Below, one piece after another: positions 35,322-42,590 of a DNA stretch of 64,000 nt (position 1 is its first letter; the number at the start of each line of letters is the position of its first letter). Both the position numbers and the translations under genes were made by a program. Source of the stretch: Phycisphaerae bacterium (GTDB lineage: Bacteria; Chloroflexota; Anaerolineae; 4572-78; J111); contig JANQQF010000124.1 in assembly GCA_028285035.1 (NCBI GenBank), positions 162,282 through 226,281 of the forward strand, read 5' to 3'. The notes beneath the pieces were generated by a model. It saw only the letters and a list, made by a program, of their open reading frames with translations, was not told the DNA's origin and made no database searches.

Positions 35322-36464
35322 ATGCTCATTTTAGATTTGCGCTGGCTCATTTTGATAGGTGCAGTGATCTTGATAGGGTTGCCGATGCTAACCCTGTGGC
35401 TCTATCAATTGAGGCATCGTCAGCAACACAACATCCTGCCTGTCAACCAAACCTTGGTCGAAATTTTTGACCAATCCCCGTTTGGTTATCTGGTTTTGGC
35501 GGCTGAGGACACGCACTACCAGTTTGCCAATCTTTATGCGTGCCGCTTGTTGGGATTAGCCCAGCAGACAGACCAGTTACCAAGTGAGGACTGGACACAG
35601 GCGTTACAGGAAGATTGTCAGGTAGCCCGGCGTGGGTTTGAGCAGGCTGGCGTGGATCGTCAAGTCACCCTACCCAATAATCGCTATGCGCATTGGTGGA
35701 TTTTCCCGGCTGAGAGGCTTGATGTTGTCTTTCTGCTGGATATCACCGCACAACGGCAAGCTAACCAACAAGCCCGCTTATTACTAGGCGGCCTATCCCA
35801 CGAACTACGCACCCCCATTGCAACCATTCTAACCCACCTGGAGGTTCTAGCTGTTCCCAATTTGACCCAAGAGGTAGAAGATCAGTCGCTGCACCTGCTC
35901 AAGCAGGAGGCGGGGCGAATGTCAAAGATGGTCAATCAACTGTTACTGCTGGGACGACTGGAGTTAGAAGATCCCTCTGAACATCGCCCCTTACATATCG
36001 ACTCGCTCGTCAAAGATGTCATCACCCAAATTACATCGTCTGCCCAAGCCAAAAACTTAACCCTTTCATTTGAAGTTGATACCCCGCTCCCACCCATCGC
36101 TGGAGATGAAGATCGCCTCAAGCAGGTCTTTCTCAATCTGTTAGATAACGCCATCAAGTACGCTCAGACGGGCGATAGCATCGAGGTCACCTTGCAGCGC
36201 GATCACAAAGGGGTGATGTGTGTCATCACTGATAGTGGCCCTGGCATTCCCGCCGAGCACTTGCCTCATCTCACCCGCCATTTTTATCGAGTCACCGCTC
36301 AAGAGGCTGAGGGGAGTGGTCTTGGCTTAGCCATCGTCAGCGAAATTCTGCGGCAGCACCATAGCCATTTGGAAATTGCCAGCCCAATCTATGACAACAA
36401 GACCGGCAGCAGATTCTCGTTCATAATACCCGCAATTCCGAAAAAGGATGGTGAACCATCGTAA
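35322..36464 (+). CDS. Membrane-bound sensor histidine kinase with PAS domain
   Basis: The kinase is 380 residues from the ATG at 35322; an in-frame TTG at 35292 would add ten. One N-terminal membrane segment (WLILIGAVILIGLPMLTLW) is followed by a PAS-like region (FDQSPFGYLVLAAED) and a HisKA domain with phospho-acceptor in GGLSHELRTP (CAC at 35799). A HATPase domain follows, with DRLKQVFLNLLDNAIKYA (N box), DSGPGIP (G1) and GSGLGLAIV (G2). It autophosphorylates and passes phosphate to a regulator, most likely the NarL-type protein encoded at 37932. An HisKA-type kinase paired with a NarL-type regulator is not the usual combination. Six bases separate it from the next gene. Confidence 0.88.
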   Translation: MLILDLRWLILIGAVILIGLPMLTLWLYQLRHRQQHNILPVNQTLVEIFDQSPFGYLVLAAEDTHYQFANLYACRLLGLAQQTDQLPSEDWTQALQEDCQVARRGFEQAGVDRQVTLPNNRYAHWWIFPAERLDVVFLLDITAQRQANQQARLLLGGLSHELRTPIATILTHLEVLAVPNLTQEVEDQSLHLLKQEAGRMSKMVNQLLLLGRLELEDPSEHRPLHIDSLVKDVITQITSSAQAKNLTLSFEVDTPLPPIAGDEDRLKQVFLNLLDNAIKYAQTGDSIEVTLQRDHKGVMCVITDSGPGIPAEHLPHLTRHFYRVTAQEAEGSGLGLAIVSEILRQHHSHLEIASPIYDNKTGSRFSFIIPAIPKKDGEPS

Positions 36465-36469
36465 CTCGA

Positions 36470-37939
36470 ATGCTTAAGCTTAGCCGTAGATGGGGGTGGG
36501 CCTTGACTTTGATTGGGTTGGTGGTGATCATCTGGTTCTTACCGCTTGACGGTCAAGTAGTCATCACCACAGAGCGCGGGCTTGGTTTTCCTCAACCCCA
36601 GATTCGACTGCAACCGGTCGCCCCAGAACCTGGTGAAGCCGTGACAGTCTGGGTGACCGATGCAGAGCCTTGGGCCCACGTCCTCTTAACAGTTGATCAT
36701 GTCCCAGCCGAGCTTGAGCAATCCAATCAAAATCCAGACCAATCTTGGACCTGGGTCTGGGGCTTCACCGCCCCCGATCACGATGCGTATCCCATTTCAT
36801 TTTATCGAGATTGCCACACGGGATGCCAGTTACGTGGACATGCTGAAATTGGCGCGGGACGAGCTGATGCCCTCCGTGATCTTAGCCCGACAAAGTTGGG
36901 GGTAATGTTTCCCAGTCCCGACCGCGAATGGCACAATCGCCAAGCGTGGGCCGTTGATTTGGCCTATGCCACCCTGGCTGATGAGGAGCCTTGGGGAATC
37001 GATTATTTGGCTAGCCGGGTGCAGCAGCAACAAGCGAAAGGGTTGCTAACGTTGGTCCGCGTAGATTATGCCCCAGACCAAACCCTACCACCAGCGGGAG
37101 ATGAGGTCGCTTTGGCCGAATTTCTCGAATATACAGCCAGGCTAGCACGTGATGAGCGGCTGCAAGATGTGTATGGGTACATCATCGGCAGCGGCTACAA
37201 CGCCTTTTCCAGCAATCAGCGGGATTTGGAGCGTGTCATCACCCCCGAATGGTATGCCCGCGTTTTTAACGGGTATGGTCGAACGGTGATACAACAGGAC
37301 AATGTGGCCCAAGTGATGCGTCGCGAAAATTCGCAGATCCGCCTTTTGGTTGGGCCAGTTCGCCCCTGGAATCTAGATCAAAATGGCTCGCAAATCTTCA
37401 CCATTGATGCCCCCTGGCTGAATTATTTTAATACACTCATTTTTTATTTGGAGGAAAGTCGTATGGAAAAAGCAAGCGTTGGTCTTAGTCAAATCGGGCC
37501 GGATGGTTTTGCTGTGGAGGCTCCGGGAAATCCATCTGCCCCGGAGTTGGGACAGCGCTCTCCAGCGCAAGAACCTGGCCTGGACTTGCCCCGCACAACT
37601 TGGGATGGGGCACAAGTTGGCTTTGGGATTTATCGTGATTGGTTGGCTGTCGTCAATAGCCACCCCTCGACCAAAAATCTGCCTGTTTTTATTAACTCGA
37701 CCAACACATTTGTGCGTAAAGAGGGCATCACCCCGGCTCAAAACTATCCTAGTGGCTGGTTGACCAAGGCAATGGATGAGGTGCAGCAGACGCCACAAAT
37801 CAAGTCGCTGGTTTGGTTTATGGATGACCTCGGTGATGACACCCAATGGGCCGCCTTTAGCCTGACGCAACAGAGTGGGCAATTGGTCAAGGCGGCAGAA
37901 GAGTTTGATCGATTGTTACAAGGAGAGCAAGGTGAGTGA
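36470..37939 (+). CDS. Membrane-anchored extracytoplasmic protein, possible TIM barrel, between kinase and regulator
   Basis: I do not recognise the 489-residue protein. It has an N-terminal anchor (GWALTLIGLVVIIWFLPL) and a short beta domain up to about residue 125 (LQPVAPEPGEAVTVWVTD). The long alpha/beta remainder contains KLGVMFPSPDREW, GLLTLVRVDYAPDQ, DVYGYIIGSGYNAF, IRLLVGPVRPWN and SLVWFMDDLGDD. The strand-helix rhythm and the surface aromatic/acidic residues suggest a glycoside-hydrolase-like TIM barrel facing outside the membrane. It starts six bases after the kinase and overlaps the regulator by eight, so the three are co-translated. It may be the sensory or substrate-binding partner of the kinase, which is inference. 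Confidence 0.6.
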   Translation: MLKLSRRWGWALTLIGLVVIIWFLPLDGQVVITTERGLGFPQPQIRLQPVAPEPGEAVTVWVTDAEPWAHVLLTVDHVPAELEQSNQNPDQSWTWVWGFTAPDHDAYPISFYRDCHTGCQLRGHAEIGAGRADALRDLSPTKLGVMFPSPDREWHNRQAWAVDLAYATLADEEPWGIDYLASRVQQQQAKGLLTLVRVDYAPDQTLPPAGDEVALAEFLEYTARLARDERLQDVYGYIIGSGYNAFSSNQRDLERVITPEWYARVFNGYGRTVIQQDNVAQVMRRENSQIRLLVGPVRPWNLDQNGSQIFTIDAPWLNYFNTLIFYLEESRMEKASVGLSQIGPDGFAVEAPGNPSAPELGQRSPAQEPGLDLPRTTWDGAQVGFGIYRDWLAVVNSHPSTKNLPVFINSTNTFVRKEGITPAQNYPSGWLTKAMDEVQQTPQIKSLVWFMDDLGDDTQWAAFSLTQQSGQLVKAAEEFDRLLQGEQGE

Positions 37940-38570
37940 GGTTATTCGGGTGTTGCTGGCTGACGATCATCCGGCGATGCGCATCGGTTTGCGGGTTTTG
38001 CTCGATCAAGCGCACGATATCAGCGTTGTGGCTGAGACGGGTGATGGTGACGAAACATTGGCTCAGGTTGTCGCCTTGCAGCCTGAGGTGACCGTCCTCG
38101 ATTGCCAACTCCCCGGCCTGAGTGGTCTTGAAGTGGCAGCCGCCGTGAAAGCACAGCAGTTAAACACCAAACTACTAGCGTTGAGTGCCTACGATACCCC
38201 GCGCTACCAATGGAGTATGCTGGAGATGGGGGCCAAAGGCTACATGCTCAAAGATGAAGCCCCGACTGAAATTGTCGCTGCGGTCCGAACCGTTGCCCAA
38301 GGCGGCTCGCTTTGGCGCCAGGCACAACTCAAACAGATCAAACAATGGCAGGTCGAAATCCAAGCCCGCTGGGAAGATTTAACTGGGCAGGAACAAAAGG
38401 TGCTTTCTCTGATTGCTAACGGCAAAAGCAACAAAGAAATTGCCCTCACCTTAAACGTTACCCCCCGCACCGTCGAGTTTCACGTCAGCAACATTCTCGG
38501 CAAATTGGCTGTCACCTCACGTGTTGAAGCTGCGTTGTGGTTGCAGGCCTATCAGTCGGATGCCGAGTAG
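37932..38570 (+). CDS. NarL/FixJ-type response regulator
   Basis: The 212-residue protein has a receiver domain with acidic pair D11/D12 (VLLADDHPAMR), phospho-acceptor D57 (VLDCQLPGLSG) and conserved Lys in YMLKDE. A LuxR-type helix-turn-helix follows (LTGQEQKVLSLIANGKSNKE, VTPRTVEFHVSNILGKL). The GTG start at 37932 overlaps the preceding stop by eight bases and has AGGAG just before it. It is the cognate regulator of the upstream kinase. Targets are unknown. Confidence 0.93.
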   Translation: MSEVIRVLLADDHPAMRIGLRVLLDQAHDISVVAETGDGDETLAQVVALQPEVTVLDCQLPGLSGLEVAAAVKAQQLNTKLLALSAYDTPRYQWSMLEMGAKGYMLKDEAPTEIVAAVRTVAQGGSLWRQAQLKQIKQWQVEIQARWEDLTGQEQKVLSLIANGKSNKEIALTLNVTPRTVEFHVSNILGKLAVTSRVEAALWLQAYQSDAE

Positions 38571-38661
38571 GAGCCACACAAAAAAACCTGTTGATTTCCA
38601 CAGGGACAACCTACCGCCATCGTGTTACACTGACCTTAAAAATTAGGAGCGGAGGTGAATA

Positions 38662-39648
38662 ATGACTGATGAAACCCCAGAAATTCAAACGGAAACAAAA
38701 GCAAAGGCTAGCCAAAAAAAATTACGACCGACCACGGACTCAATGGAACGGATGTACAAACGAGCGGTTGTTCTCATTGCCGGATTCTTGATCTTAACGG
38801 TTATTGTGCAAGTCAGCCAATCGGCGATTTACAAGATTCACGAGTATGAGCGAGGCCTACACTTGCGGGGCGGTAAATTTATCAATGTGGATCAACCAGG
38901 CTGGCACGTCCAGATTCCTTTGGTGGATACCGTGGTGATTGTCAAAGTCAATGAGCGGCTGGGTTACATTGAGCGGATTCAGGCAATGACTTCGGATGAT
39001 GTGGCGATGGATGTCTCGTTGCAATACACTTATCGGGTTACTGATCCAGAACGGTTTGCCCTGGAAGTTGATGACCCCGAGCGTATCGTCTTTGAGTTCG
39101 TGCAGGGAAAACTACGCGACGTGATCAACACCAAGCCGATGGCCGAGGTCATGCAGAGTCGGGCGGCGATGAACCAAGAGGTGACCGAAGCCTTGGTTGA
39201 AAAAGAGGCCCAATACGGCGTTAAATTTGTCACCGTCCAGATGCAAAGTGCCTCGCCCCCAGAGGAGGTGGTCACCGCCATCAAAGATCGAATGGTGGCC
39301 GTCCAACGGCAGGAGCAGGCTCAAGCGGAGGCCACCCAAAAACGCACGCTGGCCGATGCTGAGTTTTACGCTTCCCAGCGGGAAGCCGATGCTGAGGCCT
39401 ATCAGATTGCAAAAACAACCGAGGCGCAACAGCAAGCCCTACATACACTTCTGCAAGAACTTGAAGGCAAGGGTACGCTGGCCGAGCAATACATCCAATT
39501 TATGATTGCTCAGGAGTTAAAGAACAATAGCAAATGGATTATCAGCAGTAATACTGCCTTTGGTGAGGGGCAAAGTAGTTTGCTGCAGCTAGAAAATCAA
39601 ACCCACATGGATGATCAAACCGCAGACACTGTTATTGCAAATGAGTAG
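38662..39648 (+). CDS. SPFH/prohibitin-family membrane protein (HflC-like)
   Basis: The 328-residue protein has an N-terminal membrane anchor (VVLIAGFLILTVIVQVSQSA), then an SPFH domain from about 60 to 230 (GWHVQIPLVDTVVIVKVNE, then MTSDDVAMDVSLQYTYRV and RDVINTKPMAEVMQSR) and a helical coiled-coil rich in Ala, Gln and Glu (AEATQKRTLADAEFYASQRE). Such proteins form rings in the membrane and help protease control or lipid-domain organisation. HflC/prohibitin are the nearest types. A good ribosome site (GGAGGTG) precedes the ATG. Confidence 0.87.
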   Translation: MTDETPEIQTETKAKASQKKLRPTTDSMERMYKRAVVLIAGFLILTVIVQVSQSAIYKIHEYERGLHLRGGKFINVDQPGWHVQIPLVDTVVIVKVNERLGYIERIQAMTSDDVAMDVSLQYTYRVTDPERFALEVDDPERIVFEFVQGKLRDVINTKPMAEVMQSRAAMNQEVTEALVEKEAQYGVKFVTVQMQSASPPEEVVTAIKDRMVAVQRQEQAQAEATQKRTLADAEFYASQREADAEAYQIAKTTEAQQQALHTLLQELEGKGTLAEQYIQFMIAQELKNNSKWIISSNTAFGEGQSSLLQLENQTHMDDQTADTVIANE

Positions 39649-39663
39649 CGAGTCCCCTTTCGA

Positions 39664-40149
39664 ATGCAAAATCTTAATATGAAAACAGCCATTCTTATAT
39701 TATTTATGTCCATAGTGGCATCTGTCTTTATGATTCGATATTTTGGTGGCACAACCAGGCCGATCACTCAAGACGAACTCAATCAACCCCGCATCTATGC
39801 CTATCGTGATTGGCAAAGTGTTGGTATCCAGATAGAACCGGGGGATGTCATTACGTTTGAGGCTGATGGCACTTGGCTCTACACGCCTGAAGAGTATCAC
39901 GGGCCAGCCGGAAGCAGCCGTTATCAGGCCCCAAGCTATTATCCTATACCGGGTGGACCTGGAGGTATCTTGATTGCTCGAATAGGGGAACAGGGTAAGC
40001 CTTTTTACGTTGGTGGATATCGTAAGTTTGAGACAAGAAATTCAGGCCTACTTTATCTCCGGATTAATGATGATATTCTCACTGATAATGAGGGCTGGGT
40101 TTCGGTTGATATTACGGTCGAGCGAGATGAGCCGCAGGGGTACCAATAA
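39664..40149 (+). CDS. Membrane-anchored LecA/PA-IL-like lectin-domain protein
   Basis: The 161-residue protein has one N-terminal hydrophobic segment (AILILFMSIVASVFMIRYF) and a beta-sandwich like the Pseudomonas galactophilic lectin PA-IL: WQSVGIQIEPGDVITFEADG, GILIARIGEQGKPFYVGG, and LLYLRINDDILTDNEGWVSV. In PA-IL the last segment forms the calcium/galactose site, and here Asp/Asn residues are retained. It follows the SPFH gene by 15 bases and may be co-transcribed, putting an SPFH scaffold and a sugar-binding surface protein together. No convincing ribosome site. Sugar specificity is unknown. Confidence 0.65.
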   Translation: MQNLNMKTAILILFMSIVASVFMIRYFGGTTRPITQDELNQPRIYAYRDWQSVGIQIEPGDVITFEADGTWLYTPEEYHGPAGSSRYQAPSYYPIPGGPGGILIARIGEQGKPFYVGGYRKFETRNSGLLYLRINDDILTDNEGWVSVDITVERDEPQGYQ

Positions 40150-40236
40150 TCAACTATCCACCGTATAGTTATGTCATGTCGAGAAAATAAGCAGGCCAAC
40201 CGCTGGCCTTCTGCACCTAGAAAGAAACGTCAGACC

Positions 40237-40320
40237 ATGTCACTCCGCGTGATTTTGTCGGGTATTCACCGTTCGTTCCCCCAACAATGGATACCCGACA
40301 ACTTCATTCGGGTATGACAT
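40237..40320. repeat. Dispersed palindromic repeat B, copy 1
   Basis: This 84-base element begins ATGTCA and ends TGACAT, and contains GTCGGGTAT paired with ATACCCGAC plus an inner CCCGA/TCGGG hairpin. It is clearly related to 63875-63961. The size and inverted ends fit a non-autonomous mobile palindrome. Confidence 0.7.
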
Positions 40321-40558
40321 AAACCAGCTTGTTTGTTAGGAGCAGTAGCAAAAAATCCCTCGAACGCCACAAATAAAGGTATTTCTGGGGGAATGAGCAG
40401 AAATTTCATCTTTTTGCCAGCCAAATACGGGGCAAGAGGAACGAGGATGCCATAATTCACCCCTTTTTCGAGAAACACAGTAAACAAAAAAATGGTGGAT
40501 ACCGCTCCAAAAAGAGCAACATCCACCATTTTATTTGAAATCAACGGACAATCGTGAC

Positions 40559-41386
40559 TTACTGCTTCACTTCTTGCAATTTCCCTCGAATATCGCCAAA
40601 GAAAACTTGCCCTTTGGTGTGGAGATTGAAATAAAGTTGGCCCTCGCGAGCGATGGTTTCCATCCCCGCGATGGTGGTCACTTTATCAACAGGATTGGCC
40701 GGAACAATCGGACACCCTGCTGTAAAGGCTCCAACTAGCCCCTCGCCGTGACTCGCGGCGGCAACGAGGTCGTCATTAACGATCTCAAGGGCCAAGACAT
40801 TGTCAGTCAGGTATTCCTGCAAATCCCCCGCCAAGGCAAAATCAACGATAATCGGGCCAAGCTGGCCGGGTCGACCACAGTGAATGTGAAACATGACAAT
40901 ATCTTCGGGATCAACATTCTCAATGGCCACGTGAACATAAGCCTTGCTCAAATCATTGGTAAAGGCGATGACGCCGTGACCGCGTGACTGCCGCTCATTG
41001 CGGGGCACAGATGGCGCGGTGGATTGGAAGGCGGCTGGGATAAAATCGGGCGTATCTTCCTCCTCGCCCCCTTCCTGATGTGGGCTTAAATAGGCTTCAA
41101 AGATTGAGCCGATTTCCTGCCCCTTGTTTGGATTTAACTCGATGGGGCTTTCTTGCGTTAATTCAGGGCGAGATTCACCCGTCGATGTAGCGTGACTAGC
41201 GTGCCCGGCGTGTCCCTGAGACGCCTCGGCATCGTGATGGGCAACGCTCTCAGCTGATGCGGCGTGGACTGGACTACTCTCAACGGCACCGAATGACTGG
41301 CACCCACTCAAAATGACAACAAGTAAAAGATTGACGACTGTGGCACCTGAGAACCAACATTTTTGAAAGGGATTCAAAGAATACAT
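40559..41386 (-). CDS. CHRD-domain lipoprotein
   Basis: The product is 275 residues from the ATG at 41386, selected because AGGAG lies eight bases upstream. It has a lipoprotein signal (VVNLLLVVILSGC, lipobox LSGC), a His/Glu-rich linker (HHDAEASQGHAGHASHA) and a CHRD domain at the C-terminus (AYVHVAIENVDPEDIVMFHI and GQVFFGDIRGKLQEV). CHRD domains are secreted beta-sandwiches of unknown reaction, also found in chordin. The His-rich linker could bind metal. It is divergent from a TetR gene with an inverted repeat in between. Confidence 0.85.
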   Translation of the reverse strand: MYSLNPFQKCWFSGATVVNLLLVVILSGCQSFGAVESSPVHAASAESVAHHDAEASQGHAGHASHATSTGESRPELTQESPIELNPNKGQEIGSIFEAYLSPHQEGGEEEDTPDFIPAAFQSTAPSVPRNERQSRGHGVIAFTNDLSKAYVHVAIENVDPEDIVMFHIHCGRPGQLGPIIVDFALAGDLQEYLTDNVLALEIVNDDLVAAASHGEGLVGAFTAGCPIVPANPVDKVTTIAGMETIAREGQLYFNLHTKGQVFFGDIRGKLQEVKQ

Positions 41387-41442
41387 TAAGAATACTCCTA
41401 TTTTTGTGTGGCAAGACATAGAATTGTAAAATTTCGGTATAG

Positions 41443-41503
41443 ATTGTATGAGATAAAATTAGGACTTTCAATGCATATCGGGCCACATGTCAACAAATTG
41501 ACA
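41443..41503. promoter_or_regulatory. CHRD gene promoter and adjacent TGTCAA-N4-TTGACA operator
   Basis: On the minus strand TTGAAA (41471-41466), 17 bases and TACAAT (41448-41443) form a promoter for the CHRD gene. The perfect inverted repeat TGTCAACAAATTGACA (41488-41503) lies just upstream, within the tetR leader region, as expected for a divergent TetR operator. Confidence 0.6.
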
Positions 41504-41539
41504 CCAACGGCGATATGTCAAAGAGAGGGAGGACACCGT

Positions 41540-42121
41540 ATGCCAAAGAGTGAGAGCAACGACCGCCGCGCTCAAAGAACACGGGCCAGCTTGCAGAGCG
41601 CCTTATTGACTCTACTCAAACAAAAGCCACTCGCCAAAATTCAAATCAAGGAGCTAACCGCTCTGGCCGATGTCTCACGGCAGGTGTTCTATTTACATTT
41701 TGAGTCTAAAGAAGATTTGTTGTTCAGCTACATGGATGACGTCTTTGCTCAGATACACAAGACATTATTTGAGAATGTTACGAATGTTAATCACCTCAAG
41801 CGCGAGATGCCTCTCGTACTGATATTTCAACAATGGGCCAACCACGCCGAGGCCCTCAATTGGGTGATGCAGGTTGAAAACAAAGATTTGCTAATTGAAC
41901 GATTGCGGGAACACACGAACTTTTTAATGGAAGAAATCGCGGATCATCCAGGGAGTGACGTCCGGCGCAGTCGCATCCACGATCACGTCGCCGATTTTTT
42001 GGTCGGGGGGGCCTATATGTTGCTCAAACGGTGGCTAGGAGAGGGAATGCAACAAACGCCGGAGGAAATGGGAATGTTGACTTATCAGCTAATGGAGAGT
42101 TTGCCGGGAGATCGAGGGTAG
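41540..42121 (+). CDS. TetR family regulator
   Basis: The protein is 193 residues from the ATG at 41540 (GGAGG seven bases upstream). The DNA-binding part is RTRASLQSALLTLLKQKPLA, IQIKELTALADVSRQVFYLH and FESKEDLLFSYMD. This is the short TetR group with a tyrosine/phenylalanine-rich recognition helix and a TetR_C-type ligand domain. It is divergent from the CHRD lipoprotein gene and probably regulates it through the inverted repeat between them. Ligand unknown. Confidence 0.87.
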   Translation: MPKSESNDRRAQRTRASLQSALLTLLKQKPLAKIQIKELTALADVSRQVFYLHFESKEDLLFSYMDDVFAQIHKTLFENVTNVNHLKREMPLVLIFQQWANHAEALNWVMQVENKDLLIERLREHTNFLMEEIADHPGSDVRRSRIHDHVADFLVGGAYMLLKRWLGEGMQQTPEEMGMLTYQLMESLPGDRG

Positions 42122-42205
42122 GGGCGGCCGTTAGGTCTTTGGGTTTGGGGAAACGCAGGAAAAGCGAGTAGTAATTTAATCAAATAGTTTTGGCTGGGTT
42201 AAATA

Positions 42206-42240
42206 CAATCTTCCAATCTTCCAGCCTTCCAACCTTCCAA
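42206..42240. repeat. Short tandem repeat of TCTTCCAA-like units
   Basis: Four imperfect eight-base units (ATCTTCCA, ATCTTCCA, GCCTTCCA, ACCTTCCA) lie in the gap after the tetR gene. A similar ATCTCCAA sequence is found inside the coding region of the LuxR-type gene at about 42780-42811. Confidence 0.65.
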
Positions 42241-42250
42241 AACATGTTAT

Positions 42251-42457
42251 CTACATATGCTGATTGATCCGCATCCCATTCTCGCGCGATGGCTCCTCGA
42301 CTTCAATGTCAAACTGAGAGCGGGTGAGGCGGGGTAAGCCCAGGCTATCACGTATCTCGTTCTCCGCTTCACGGAGTCGCTCCCGACGACGGGTATACCA
42401 AACCACAAAGAGAACGGGGGTCACAATAACGAAACTCCAAAAGATGAGCACGTTCAT
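42251..42457 (-). CDS. Small single-helix membrane protein
   Basis: The 68-residue protein has one hydrophobic segment (LIFWSFVIVTPVLFVVWY, residues 4-21), a basic cluster RRRERLRE and an acidic/polar tail. AAGGA precedes the ATG at suitable spacing, which supports it as a real gene. No family is recognised. Confidence 0.6.
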   Translation of the reverse strand: MNVLIFWSFVIVTPVLFVVWYTRRRERLREAENEIRDSLGLPRLTRSQFDIEVEEPSRENGMRINQHM

Positions 42458-42590
42458 CTCAAAATCCTTTCGCGATTGACAAGGATATAGTTTTAGCCCA
42501 AACCATCAATAAAGCCAAAATCCACACCTGTGGTACAATGCAATCGCCTTTGGAAAAAAATGCGATTTATAACAACGCCATAACTGATCA

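Noticed and set aside
40266..40544. Minus-strand 92-codon frame
   Set aside because: It covers repeat B and the gap after it, and has no ribosome site or recognisable protein pattern.
41408..41539. N-terminal extension of the other TetR protein
   Set aside because: It would read through the divergent promoter and operator, and the ATG at 41540 has a clear GGAGG.
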